Made by a program: the position numbers and the translations under genes
Notes under the pieces: model-generated
The model's input: only the letters and a program-made list of their open reading frames with translations
What the model was told of the DNA's origin: nothing
Databases searched by the model: none
In this document: positions 19,963 through 30,473 of the stretch, piece by piece
Position numbering within the stretch: position 1 is the stretch's first letter
Layout: each line of letters begins with the position of its first letter
Assembly: GCA_951394045.1 (NCBI GenBank)
Contig: OX595986.1
Coordinates: 186,001 to 250,000, forward strand
Source of the DNA: Nitzschia sp. DOCU1
Taxonomy: Eukaryota > Bacillariophyta > Bacillariophyceae > Bacillariales > Bacillariaceae
Direction: 5' to 3'
Length of the DNA: 64,000 nt

Positions 19963-22410
19963 ATGAAAGCTTTGTTGGAACCTACTCTTGCGATTACGTA
20001 TCTACTTCTCGGTGGTTGGTTCGTTCGATCGGCTAATGCTGGTAGTGTTGGCTCTGGCAGTCTCAGGAGGCCTGCTGATCAGAACGCGGTCATCCCCCAG
20101 AAAGAAAATAGTGCTTTTCAGAGCTTGCAGCTTGCAAATGGGTATTTCTTTTCGCGCCGTAAACCCTCGAGGGTACGAAATCTTGCCGACGATGGGTCGT
20201 TCGAGGCCTTTGTCGTAGTGGATGTGTTCGGTAATCCAAGATTGGAAACGTCCGAGGTTTTGAGCATCTTGCAGGACATGTTTCTTGAAGCCTTTAAGAC
20301 GCTTTCCAACGAGGACGACCAGAAATGTGATCGGAATGCTTCTGACACTACCCTCCCTTCTGAATTCATTATCCTGAAAGAAGTGGAGCTTCTGTCGGAG
20401 GCAATCGATGCGTTCGGAGACAAAACTTTCGGCGATCCCAGCGTTGAACCAATCGATGAATTCCTCAAGCACTCATACCTTCTGGCTGCAAATGGGGTCG
20501 CACAGAGTCCGTGCAATTATAGCTCCGTTGATACACCTCAGTTGTTCGATGATCTCAACAGTACCTTGCCCGGGGATTGCGAATGCAAGAGCGCCCTCGA
20601 TACGACGGCCTTCGTGGCGCTCTTCAATGAAATAATTGCGGCAAAGCAGGATAGCCTCTTCGAATCCCTGGCAATCAAAGATATTCTGGATGTAACTCAA
20701 TTCGAATTTGAACCAGCCTGTGAAGAAACGAACAATGTCACATATTTCAATACGACGATTCTGGTAACGGCGCCCGCCGAATTCCTTCAGAACGAAGATC
20801 CGAACGTCATCGAACAACGCTTCTTGGAGGCGTACAATCAAAACAACTTCTTGTCCACGACTATATGCGACCCGCTGCGCCGTATTGTCCTTAATGTCAC
20901 CTTGGGAGTTGACAATTGTACGGCAACCGGAGGTGACGTGGTGATTACTCCAGCTCGCCTTCTACTTGAAGACAATTTCACGAACGCATCATATGCTCCA
21001 TCTCAGGCTCCCACGGTTATCTTAAACAAAGATGGCTCCACGATTGACTTTTTCATGACCGTTTTGGGAAGTTGCATTAACTGCGAAGCCGATCAAAATT
21101 TGTTTGACTCAGTGGATAATCAACGGCTTTTAAACCCTGGCAGTCGCCGCAGAACCCAAGCTGACACTGGGTTGAGCGACGAGGAACTGCGCTGTCTATG
21201 CCCGGAGGGCGCGGAATTACGTGGTCCTACCATCGAAGAAGTGCTGTTTGAGCCGGCACTCTGTTTGGTGGAGCTTGATCCAGTTGAATGTCCGTACCTT
21301 CCTTCCAGTAGTACCCCAACGACGGGTGGCACACCCAATGATGGTGCCGAATACTTCAACTACTTTCGGTCAAGGTTGGATTTGACATTGACGCTCAATA
21401 TATCTTTCTGGAAAACGCTAATGTCGGCAGAGGATCTACTTGTTCAGAACAAGGTCACAAGCAACGCAGCAAACACAACTTTCATTAACACGCTTCAAGA
21501 TACGTTCATGTACGCTTACAATGGTCTTATCGCAGACTTTTGTGATCCATTTGGACGGCAAGTTGTTCACGCCGAAATTATGGAAGCGGGGGGGCTCTTG
21601 GAGCTGGCGATCCGTAAGGTCACGAACGCCAACAGCGAAACGCTAGGACGGGACTTATCTCTCGATGCTTCGTTTCGGGTAGTTCGTCGATGTCGCCTTG
21701 CCGGAACTGTAGGTACTGCTACTCAAGAGTCCTGCTCTGGTCTTTTCTTTGATACTGTCACCAACAACAAGAAAATCGAGGTAGGCGGACGACGACTTCG
21801 GCGGGTACAGGTTACTTCCATGGAGGACAAGATGGAATTGGAAGATATCTTACCAGGCGAAGAAGTCCTCCTATCAGCCACGGAAGAGCTCGATGCAGAA
21901 CGATATGTCATTCCAATGCCCTCGGATTCAAATCAGCAATGGTTGGACCGAAGACTTTTGAGCTATCAGCATCCAGACCTTGATCGTTCAGCACAAACGC
22001 AGCGACGCGGCCTCCTCGTGTCCCCAGTATGTGACTTGGACCGCTGCTTTTGTCCTTCCGATGCGATTGCCCGCCGAGCTCCCCGGTTTGCCGAATTCCA
22101 ATCCGTCTTTGACGAGCTTTTGGAATATGTCGCATCGTCCGATGGAGGCAATGGGACGTACCCGTTTGCTCCTTCCTTTTTACCAAGTTTTTCCTCCGAT
22201 GGTGTAGAATCCAGCAGCATATCATCCATTGCTGGAATTTGCCCTTTCAAGCCCAACCCAGAGCCGTTTTACACTTTGCCGCCCACCAAGATGCCATCTC
22301 CTTCTCCAACCGTTGTACCGACCAACTACCCGAGCCAGTTTCCGTCGTCGTATCCAACAGCGGGCGATTCAGAGCTCCTTACTGCAGTTTCATTTCCGCC
22401 GAATTTGTAA
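19963..22410 (+). CDS. secreted Cys-rich protein with three internal repeats, copy 2
   Basis: Single exon, 815 aa. The N-terminus is a signal peptide (LAITYLLLGGWFVRSANAG). It aligns with the preceding paralog through the same three units: LQDMFLEAFKTL, IEQRFLEAYNQNNF with CDPLRRIVLNV, and LQDTFMYAYNGLIADFCDPF; and CECKSALDTTAFVALFNE, CLCPEGAELRGPTIEEV, and CFCPSDAIARRAPRFAEF. Shared signatures include EAIDAFGDKTFGDPSVEPID, FFMTVLGSCINC and RRGLLVSP. It lacks the long acidic insert and the Pro/Gly-rich N-terminal linker of copy 1. Many N-x-S/T sites fit a glycosylated extracellular protein. The tail is short (PTNYPSQFPSSYPT). Function unknown. Confidence 0.75.
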   Translation: MKALLEPTLAITYLLLGGWFVRSANAGSVGSGSLRRPADQNAVIPQKENSAFQSLQLANGYFFSRRKPSRVRNLADDGSFEAFVVVDVFGNPRLETSEVLSILQDMFLEAFKTLSNEDDQKCDRNASDTTLPSEFIILKEVELLSEAIDAFGDKTFGDPSVEPIDEFLKHSYLLAANGVAQSPCNYSSVDTPQLFDDLNSTLPGDCECKSALDTTAFVALFNEIIAAKQDSLFESLAIKDILDVTQFEFEPACEETNNVTYFNTTILVTAPAEFLQNEDPNVIEQRFLEAYNQNNFLSTTICDPLRRIVLNVTLGVDNCTATGGDVVITPARLLLEDNFTNASYAPSQAPTVILNKDGSTIDFFMTVLGSCINCEADQNLFDSVDNQRLLNPGSRRRTQADTGLSDEELRCLCPEGAELRGPTIEEVLFEPALCLVELDPVECPYLPSSSTPTTGGTPNDGAEYFNYFRSRLDLTLTLNISFWKTLMSAEDLLVQNKVTSNAANTTFINTLQDTFMYAYNGLIADFCDPFGRQVVHAEIMEAGGLLELAIRKVTNANSETLGRDLSLDASFRVVRRCRLAGTVGTATQESCSGLFFDTVTNNKKIEVGGRRLRRVQVTSMEDKMELEDILPGEEVLLSATEELDAERYVIPMPSDSNQQWLDRRLLSYQHPDLDRSAQTQRRGLLVSPVCDLDRCFCPSDAIARRAPRFAEFQSVFDELLEYVASSDGGNGTYPFAPSFLPSFSSDGVESSSISSIAGICPFKPNPEPFYTLPPTKMPSPSPTVVPTNYPSQFPSSYPTAGDSELLTAVSFPPNL

Positions 22411-23191
22411 AAGTGCTGTAGTGAAGTATGTTTTTGTAGTACCATTTGAAAGTACCGCCAGCCTATAAATAGCATCGCATCCCCTTTGCTCACTCATTGC
22501 AATCCTATTCTTTGCCTTTGACAAGAACCAATAGAAGCAGGGCGATGGACAAGGAAGGGATGCGCCCATCCGATCCTGTCTCTTGTCATCCGCCGATGCC
22601 GCCGCAGCGGTCAAGACGCTACTACCGGTAGTAGCGGACTTTTGGGAGGGAGGGCTCGCGCTCAAGAGTAGTTTTGCAGTGGCATGCATGTCTTGCCGAT
22701 GCATCCCACCACCGACCTACCGACAACAACATCGTCGCTATTTGTGTCGGCGGTCACGGGCTTGAGACTTTTTGGCGGAAACATCTTCCAAGCGCGCGCC
22801 CGACCTACATGTGTGACACGTCACGGGAGAGAAGCGTGCGCGCGCCAGCAAAATTATTTGGTTATCCAAAGGCTTGAATACGTCGAATGCTCAATGTTCA
22901 CAGCCGTTAATCGGGTGAAGTGTCGCAGGTATTCATGTGTATCCCCACCATCACACCGGACGAGCTTTCGCTGCTCATCCAGTCGACCGTTCTTGCACTA
23001 CCTTCGCTTCAATATACTTTTGGTGCAGTTGCTGTCGATCCGTCTTTGAACATCCTCCCCAACAACAACAAGGTAGCAAACAACGCAGCGCCTGTCATCA
23101 AAACTGTCTGCTGTTGTAATCCGGGACGTCATTTATTCTTGGGTACACCACATCTGCTTTCTTCACCATTCCCTCCTGAACATCTTGCGAG
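22411..23191. other. intergenic, possibly with an unseen 5' exon
   Basis: No clear gene. A TACCGGTA palindrome lies at 22623. The gene at 23192 lacks a visible signal peptide, so an upstream exon may lie here, but I could not identify one. Confidence 0.4.
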
Positions 23192-23992
23192 ATGGGTCAA
23201 ACTCGATATAGTCGCGATACATGGACAAAGTCTCAATTGAGAGACAGTGTCAGCAACGCACCAAAATACGGAGCCAATGCTTGTGCTTTGTGTGAACGAG
23301 GTCGGTTGCCTGATGACCTGACCTTTAAAGTTAGTAAATACAAGACATGTGGCGACGTCCATTTGGAATTGTCCCTCATCAAGCCATCCCAAGCAACGTG
23401 TGAGGCGGGTCAAGCTGCGTATAGGGACTTATGTTGTCCCAAGGGATTTCAGGTGCAACAAGTGGTGAATAAGCCAACGTTGTCGGTTGCGGCAGGCATT
23501 GTCTTGTTTTGGTTTTTTACACGACGCGTTCGAAAAGTCGCCACTTGTGGAAGTGGTCGCGGTGCAGATGGAGAAGACTCAAGTGGCAGTAGTGACCCGA
23601 AGAGCAATTTTCAGCGAATGAAAGATGATGATGGCGTCGGAAGTCAAGGTCGACGGAGCCGCAAGCGATCCAAGTCCAGGGATCGAGGAGTGGAACGAAG
23701 TCGATCAGGGGGCAAAGGAGCAGTAGCAGCAAAAAAACAATCAGGGCCGGCACTTGTCACAAAGACCTTCAAGGCCAAAACGGGGAGCGGCGGTAACAAG
23801 AAAAATATCCTAGAAGAACAGCAGCGACGAATTCAACAAGAGTACATGAAACAACAACATCAGTTGGCTTTTGGTTCCGACGAGGACCAGTACTATCATT
23901 TGGTTGGGGATGACGGATCGACAGTGAACAACTCAGTAGTCGATACTATTGCAGGTGAAACGATCGATGCTGTCATTACCCAAGTGTTGTAA
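23192..23992 (+). CDS. small single-pass membrane protein with Cys motif
   Basis: 266 aa, single ORF. The N-terminal part has CALCERGRLPDD, KTCGDVHLEL, TCEAGQ and YRDLCCPKGF. The pattern C-x2-C, then TCG, then C-x(2-12)-CC resembles a short Cys module common in diatom surface proteins. A membrane segment follows at about 95-112 (LSVAAGIVLFWFF) with a positive stop (TRRVRK), then a Ser/Arg/Lys-rich tail (RRSRKRSKSRDR), a Gln-rich stretch and an acidic end. Topology with the Cys module outside needs a signal sequence, which this model lacks, so the true start may be in an upstream exon. Function unknown. Confidence 0.55.
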   Translation: MGQTRYSRDTWTKSQLRDSVSNAPKYGANACALCERGRLPDDLTFKVSKYKTCGDVHLELSLIKPSQATCEAGQAAYRDLCCPKGFQVQQVVNKPTLSVAAGIVLFWFFTRRVRKVATCGSGRGADGEDSSGSSDPKSNFQRMKDDDGVGSQGRRSRKRSKSRDRGVERSRSGGKGAVAAKKQSGPALVTKTFKAKTGSGGNKKNILEEQQRRIQQEYMKQQHQLAFGSDEDQYYHLVGDDGSTVNNSVVDTIAGETIDAVITQVL

Positions 23993-24622
23993 CACAATCA
24001 ACATCACGGAAAGGAACCAACATGCTGGCTGTATGTCGATCTTCCAGTTATTCTTATTGCGGAAGACTTCTGCCTGTTGCCTTATTGACGCCGCAGCTTG
24101 GATGGTATGCTAATACAAGTTTGTTTCTTCAATGTGGATGATCCAATCAGCAGTCATTTTTATTCCCATTCCAAGTACACCATGAAATACGAAATACACT
24201 ACTAGCGATACAATCTTTCAAAGTCTTTTCATATCCTGTCGCCCTCCAGAAGCGAGCACCCCACCCAAATCACAATTACTAAAGATACAGCAACAATTAT
24301 CATAATTCCTATTACTCGCGGCCGCCGCAAGGATATCTATAATTGCGTTCACCTTTTAGTTTGAGTAGTGGCCGTTGGGGAGGAGAGCAATACTATTACA
24401 GGAGCGTAAACACGCTTCATCTGTTACTCGTCTAGAGAGTCTGTCTACTTGAGTTCCATGTTCTCCAAGGCTTTTAGTTCTATGCAAAAGTTTGGCTGTA
24501 CCATTGCATACACACTGGTAGATTGGCTCTCCTTTCATACAAAACGTCGTTTATGAAAGACCTCACTTGTAGAGTGGGAATCCCTGGATATTTATTTGAT
24601 GGTATACAAAGATATGATAGTT
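23993..24622. other. intergenic, between converging 3' ends
   Basis: About 630 bp holding the 3' UTRs of the small membrane protein and of family member A. No gene supported. Confidence 0.6.
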
Positions 24623-26393
24623 TTAAGCCTGAATCGCGGCATCATTCGCCACGAGCGCAACTTTGGAATTCTCGGCTTCATACGCATCCTCCTTGATCGA
24701 GGCGTAACGAAACCAGGAAATGCCAAAGAGGACGGAGCTAGTGGCCGTGATCACCGCCGACGCAATAAAGCTCCAGTTACCCTTGGATTTTGGACTTAGT
24801 GACTTGAACGAAGCTTGCCAGGTTTTGTGCATACCGTCGTAATAGTCACCGGTAGACAAATATGGAACTTGCATGGTAACCACGGAACCTTGCATTGCCG
24901 CCAACTCAATGTCCTTCCAAGAGGCGGTCATCATTCTTGTCTTGGTTTTGAATTTCATGCACTATTAAGGGGTAGAAAAAGGAAAGGGGGCCATTGAGTT
25001 TCTGGCTGTGCAAGCAGCAAACCTATTTAAATATGTACATACCTGATTGACATTGTCGTAGCCGGCGGCGTCATGGCAGTGCCACTCGTTATCTTGATCA
25101 TCCCCGTCGTCATGATCATCCTGCGCATCTTTATATCTGGAAGCGCTGAGGAACTCGTAGCGGTCTCCATTAGAATTGGCCTGGTATCCATTGCCAGCCA
25201 CATAGGAGGTCAAGTCATAGGTCTTGCACGGCTGGCACTGTTTATAGACATCAAATGCCTCATTCCAACGTTCTACGCTGTCCTCCAAACTCCACAAGTT
25301 GCCTCGTTCTCGATCGTGATGATCTCCATTGTTATTATCCGAAATATTATAGTAAGACTTGTAGGCGGCCGCACCGTATTGATAGTCGGTATAGTTGTTC
25401 GAGCAGAGCCAAGACAAGTCGACTTCACCGTCTTCGAGGAAGCGGCGATTTCCACCGTCACCATTGCAGGTCATGTATCGCAAGACTGTTTCGGCTGTCA
25501 ACGATCCCGTGTATTGCTCGATACAGTTGGCGTCCGTGTAAAGTCCAATATCCATATCGCCATACTTCATGGGCATGAGATCGTAATAAATAGGAAGTCC
25601 GGCACTCGTCTCAAAGCTCGTGGCCGTGCATCCTCGCGGCCACACTTCGCGGTGACCTTGCATGAAACGATATTCCTCGTCCGTCCACACGCAGTCTCCT
25701 TCGTGCTTGAAGAGCTGCTCCATCCATCCACCCCACTCCGGCTCCTTGAAGAATCCAATCAGACTGAAGGAAGTCTCGGGCAAGTGGCAGTCCATTTTTC
25801 TACAGGGGCTCGAGCTTTCTGCCTTGCAGGCCACGTCGTCCCAGCGATTGTTCTTGCGATCATAGTACTGGTACTCGCCGACGCCATGTCCCGAGTAGTT
25901 CTCATCAACGTACTGTACAGCAACAGAAATGCAGAAATGGTGAGCAAAAAGAAGGGCCAGAGAACAGCAGGCAACCCGACGCCCCAGTAAATTCCACCGG
26001 AAGTATACTAGCAGTACCCACCCCAGCCCATAGCAAATAGCGCCTGCAGCCACTTTCATCGTCCTGCAACTTTCGTCGATCTCCATAAGAGTCACAGTCA
26101 ATGTAAAAGCCCAGGGCTCGCCACGCCTGAGACATTTCGTCATAATAAGTCTCGGCTCCATCCACAAAGATCTTGGTGTACGCTTCTTCATCAAAGCCTT
26201 CCGTCAAACGACGCAAATGCTCCTTGGCGAGAGGACTCAAGTTGGCAGCGGGCTGAAATTCCGTCCCATCTTCCAAAGTAGTCCAAGGTTCTCCCGAATC
26301 AGGGAGCTTTTCGAGTTGGAGCGGATGCTTCATCCTGGCACTTGCTGCACTCAACAAACAGGCAAACGCAACAGCGGACGTGGAGAACTTCAT
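24623..26393 (-). CDS. family member A: secreted type I membrane protein of unknown function
   Basis: Three exons: 26393-26022, 25912-25043, 24961-24623; 526 aa. Both introns are GT-AG (109 and 81 nt) and phase 0. Exon 1 encodes a signal peptide (KFSTSAVAFACLLSAASA), LPDSGEPWTTLEDGTEFQPA, LSPLAKEHLRRLT, FVDGAETYYDEMSQAWRALG, YIDCD and CRRYLLWA. Exon 2 starts YVDENYSGHGVGEYQYYDRK and has KMDCHLPETSFSLIGFFKEP, WMEQLFKHEGDCVWTDEEY, FMQ, a WPRGC block, CQPCKTYDL and HDAAGYDNVNQ. Exon 3 has CMKFKTKTRMMTASWKDIEL, one membrane segment (WSFIASAVITATSSVLFGIS) and a short tail. The predicted form is type I, with at least ten conserved cysteines outside. Nearly identical inverted partner of member B. 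I do not recognise the family. Confidence 0.85.
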
Positions 26394-28423
26394 GGTGATG
26401 ATACTACTACTATTCGTCGTTTTTGTGTAGTGTATTATGTTGCTACTGATGCTGCTGTTGTTTTCAAGGATAACAACAACAATAAAATGATAGAATTGCA
26501 ACAAGATTCCAACACAAAAAAGTGACTCGGTATGTAGGGGGCATAAATAATTTAATTTGCGAGGCTCTGCAGAATCTCGAAAAAGCGAGGGCGAGGTTCT
26601 CGGCGGCGAGCCACCTGGTATTGTACGTATATACGCTCAGGTATGATCCTTCATTAGACGATGGTGAATGAAGGGGAGAAGTTCATTTCCTACTAGAGGT
26701 CGAGATGATACTATGTTTCCTACTACTATCCCTTCTTCTTGACCAAAACAAGAGAGTCGCCGTGTAGACGATGGTGAATGAAGGGGAGAAGTTCATTTCC
26801 TAGGTCGAGATGTTGGTGAAAATTTGTTCATCTCCAGCCTTTCCAAAATGATTCAGCGTTTTGCCGCCGCAGTTCCAGTACAGTGAAGAATTGAGGAGCG
26901 GTATTACAGCATCACCAGTCCTATCACCGGTGCCCCAGGCACTTCCCACCACGCATGATGGTCACGTTCACAAAGAGAAAGAGGATAAAGTCACGGCCAT
27001 TCCTCTCTGCGCTAGATTAGTGCTCTATTATAATACCATATGTCGCATTGTGTAGAGCGTGCGTCAGTCACTAATCATAGCTATCATTGTTAAGGCACCG
27101 GAAAGCTACCGGTAGTCTAGTTTTCTACCTCCCACAAATAGGGACTGTGAAATCTCACGCAATGTCATTACATAGGACTTGGATCATAGGTACATTACTA
27201 GTGGCGACAGCCGCTTTCAGGACCACCTCACTCGTCGAGCCCCCATTTGGCCTTGACTTCCTCTGTGAAGAATGGACCTTGGCATTTACAAGGAAGGAGA
27301 GGAGGTTGCGGCAATGGCATAGGGTCGCCATGTTGAACGTGTGGCCAACACTTCCAGGCAAGCTATTGCATCTTCTCTCAACGCGATGAAGCTAGTAGTA
27401 CCGGTAGTCGAATTGGATTCGGATGGTGGATTCCCCTCTTGTCACGTCATGGCGACAAATGCTTCTTTGTCACGAGGAGCAGCCGAGAATAGAGCAAACG
27501 ATGCACATCGGGGGATCTGGGGCTTGGCCGATGGAAAGACTGGTTCGAATGTAAGGTGCCGATGTGTAATCAAGTGTACTCAAAGATGATGAATTCGTAG
27601 CTCAGTGCGGCAGTCGTTGCAGAGAAAGATGACGGACGGTCCAGCTTGTGGTTCTAATAATTCCTGGCGAGGAATGGTGGTGCAATATAATGCGACAGAA
27701 ACAACTATTGAGTGGCTTCTCCGCATGCATTGTCAAGCAATGACGAACTACCGGTGCCTGCCGTGGTAGTTCGGCCATTGTGGATGGAAGGGTTCTTTGT
27801 TTTCCTCAATCTTTTATTGGTCGCCTCGGATGGCGAAATAAAGGAGCGGGGCGCTCTGGAGCGCGCTGGCGATTGAAAATATTGATTGGCTACAGTATCT
27901 TTCGAAGAATAACAAAAATGGTGGCGCGGGCTCGTCAAAATTTCAGTCTATCCTCATACCTGGTAGAACTCATAGCTTTTTTCTCTCTATGTAAATGTCC
28001 GAACTTCCTATGTATCCAAAATCGATTTAACATATCAATAACTTTAGATGTTCATTACTTCAAAGTTTGGTTACTTAGCAGCACCCGGCCAGGGATTGCA
28101 TTGCGATCGCCAACACTTAGTCTAAATTTCCCAATCAATTATTCCCCTATCAAGTGGAGTGGAGTGGAATTGTACCATTTGGTACTTACGGTATCGCCAG
28201 TGAAGAACCTCTGCCTCCTCGCTCCGTCCAGCCATGGCTCGCTTGCGATCTGCAGAGAATCGCTAAATAGCTTATGCCTACCTCCAAAATGCCGAGTCAT
28301 TTTTTGTTGCAAAGATCGAGCTCAACGGCTTATCATCATTGTTGTTGTTATTCTTGAAAACAACAGCAGCATCAGTAGCAACATACCACAGCAACAACGA
28401 CGAAGAGTAGCAGTATCATCACC
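26394..28423. other. 2-kb spacer between inverted paralogs A and B
   Basis: Both promoters of the head-to-head pair lie here. About 100 bp just upstream of each ATG is homologous between A and B (ending TATCATCACC before the ATG). The middle holds a direct repeat (26655-26812) and two TACCGGTA palindromes (27107, 27399). ORFs such as 27087-27389 and 27780-28427 show no domain-like sequence and I leave them unannotated. Confidence 0.5.
26655..26812 (+). repeat. direct repeat, units of about 50 bp, 110 bp apart
   Basis: TAGACGATGGTGAATGAAGG plus the following GGAGAAGTTCATTTCCTA and GGTCGAGATG occur at 26655-26706 and again at 26765-26812. The first copy has a 4-base extra ACTA/CTAG near its end. 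Otherwise they are identical, which implies recent duplication. Confidence 0.85.
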
Positions 28424-30210
28424 ATGAAGTTCTCCACGTCCGCTGTTGCGTTTGCCTGTTTGTTGAGTGCGGCAAGTGCCAGGATGATGAAGCATCCGCT
28501 CCAACTCGAAAAGCTCCCTGATTCGGGAGAACCTTGGACTACGTTGGAGGATGGGACGGAATTTCAGCCCGCTGCCAACTTGAGTCCTCTCGCCAAGGAG
28601 CATTTGCGTCGTTTGACGGAAGGCTTTGATGAAGAAGCGTACACCAAGATCTTTGTGGATGGAGCCGAGACTTATTATGACGAAATGTCTCAGGCGTGGC
28701 GAGCCCTGGGCTTTTACATTGACTGTGACTCTTATGGAGATCGACGAAAGTTGCAGGACGATGAAAGTGGCTGCAGGCGCTATTTGCTATGGGCTGGGGT
28801 GGGTACTGCTAGTATACTTCCGGTGGAATTTACTGGGGCGTCGGGTTGCCTGCTGTTCTCTGGCCCTTCTTTTTGCTCACCATTTCTGCATTTCTGTTGC
28901 TGTACAGTACGTTGATGAGAACTACTCGGGACATGGCGTCGGCGAGTACCAGTACTATGATCGCAAGAACAATCGCTGGGATGACGTGGCCTGCAAAGCA
29001 GAAAGCTCGAGCCCCTGTACGAAAATGGATTGCCACTTGCCCGAGACTTCCTTCAGTCTGATTGGATTCTTCAAAGAGCCCAACTGGGGCGAATGGATGG
29101 AGCAGCTCTTCAAGCACGAAGGAGACTGTGTGTGGACGGACGAGGAATATCGTTTCATGCAAGGTAACCGCGAAGTGTGGCCGCGAGGATGCACGGCCAC
29201 GAGCTTTGAGACGAGTGCCGGACTTCCTATTTACTATGATCTCAAGCCTATGAAGTATGGCGATGTGGATATTGGACTCTACACGGACGCCAACTGTATC
29301 GAGCAATACACGGGATCGTTGACAGCTGAAGATATCTTGCGATACGAGACCTGTTATGGTGACGGTGGAAACAACCGCCGCGTCCTCGAAGACGGTGAAG
29401 TCGACTTGTCTTGGCTCTGCTCGCATAACTATACCGACTATCAGTACGGTGCGGCCGCCTACAAGTCTTACTACAACATCTCGGATAATAACAATGGGGA
29501 TCATCATGAAGAACGAGGTAACTTGTGGAGCTTGGAGGACAGTGTGGAACGTTGGAATGAGGCATTTGATGTCTATAAACAGTGCCAGCCGTGCAAGACC
29601 TATGACTTGACCTCCTATGTGGCTGGCAATGGATACCAGGCCAATTCTAATGGAGACCGCTACGAGTTCCTCAGCGCTTCCAGATATAAAGATGCGCAGG
29701 ATGATCATGACGACGGGGATGATCAAGATAACGAGTGGCACTGCCATGACGCCGCCGGCTACGACAATGTCAATCAGGTAAGGACATATATGTTCCCAGG
29801 AATGCTCTGCTTTCGTTCCCTGCATAGCCAGAAACTCAACGCATCTTTTTTCTTTTCCTTTCTCCTAATAGTGCATGAAATTCAAAACCAAGACAAGAAT
29901 GATGACCGCCTCTTGGAAGGACATTGAGTTGGCGGCAATGCAAGGTTCCGTGGTTACCATGCAAGTTCCATATTTGTCTACCGGTGACTATTACGACGGT
30001 ATGCACAAAACCTGGCAAGCTTCGTTCCATTCACTAAGTCCAAAATCCAAGGGCAACTGGAGCTTTATCGCGGCGGCTGTGGTCATGGCCATTGCCTCCG
30101 TTCTGTTCGGCGCTTCCTTGTTCCGTTATGTCACAACCAAGGAGGATGCGTATGAAGCCGAGAATTCCAAAGTTCCGCTCGTGGCGAACGATGCTGCGGT
30201 TCAGGCTTAA
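28424..30210 (+). CDS. family member B: secreted type I membrane protein, inverted twin of A
   Basis: Three exons: 28424-28798, 28908-29777, 29872-30210; 527 aa. The exon plan and most residues match member A. The only length differences are one extra Met after the signal peptide (ARMMKHP) and compensating one-residue changes in exon 2. Intron 1 (109 nt) is identical in sequence to that of A, whereas intron 2 (94 nt versus 81) and the 3' UTR differ. The same landmarks appear: LPDSGEPW, KMDCHLPETSFS, WMEQLFKHEGDCVW, DNVNQ joined to CMKFKTKTRMMT, a membrane segment WSFIAAAVVMAIASVLFGAS, and the tail end VPLVANDAAVQA. Convergent with the gene at 30474. Function unknown; the pair may be dosage copies or diverging in expression. 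Confidence 0.85.
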
Positions 30211-30473
30211 AAACTTCATGTGCATCATTGAATCGCAAATCAGCAATTCCATCTCTTGGGGCGGTTTTAAGGGAATGACGAAGTATCATGGTCTCTTGCC
30301 TTTACGTAATAAACTAATATGTCGCAGCTAGAAAGCACTGTTACCCTTTTCTCTAAAGTCACCCAGCGAGGAGTGAGTCGAGACGGCTCGAAAATGCGCT
30401 AGAGAAGTACTGTAGACCCAAACTATAGTAACGCGTATGATCTCCATTGTTTCTCTCGTTGCAACCTCGATTA

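Noticed and set aside
25073..25990. 305-aa plus-strand ORF opposite exon 2 of member A, with similar long antisense ORFs opposite B (28830-29825), C (33794-34315), E (59138-60196) and F (62133-62825)
   Set aside because: They are conserved only because the sense exons are conserved. They run on across splice sites and read as repetitive Val/Ile-rich sequence without domain features. Treated as codon-usage shadows.
27087..27389. 100-aa ORF in the A/B spacer with a hydrophobic N-terminal stretch
   Set aside because: A possible signal-like segment but no conserved sequence after it, and it is in a debris-rich spacer. Not enough support for a gene.
27780..28427. 215-aa plus-strand ORF ending at the start of member B
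   Set aside because: It covers the promoter and 5' UTR of B, has no recognisable domain, and the homologous region upstream of A does not keep the frame.
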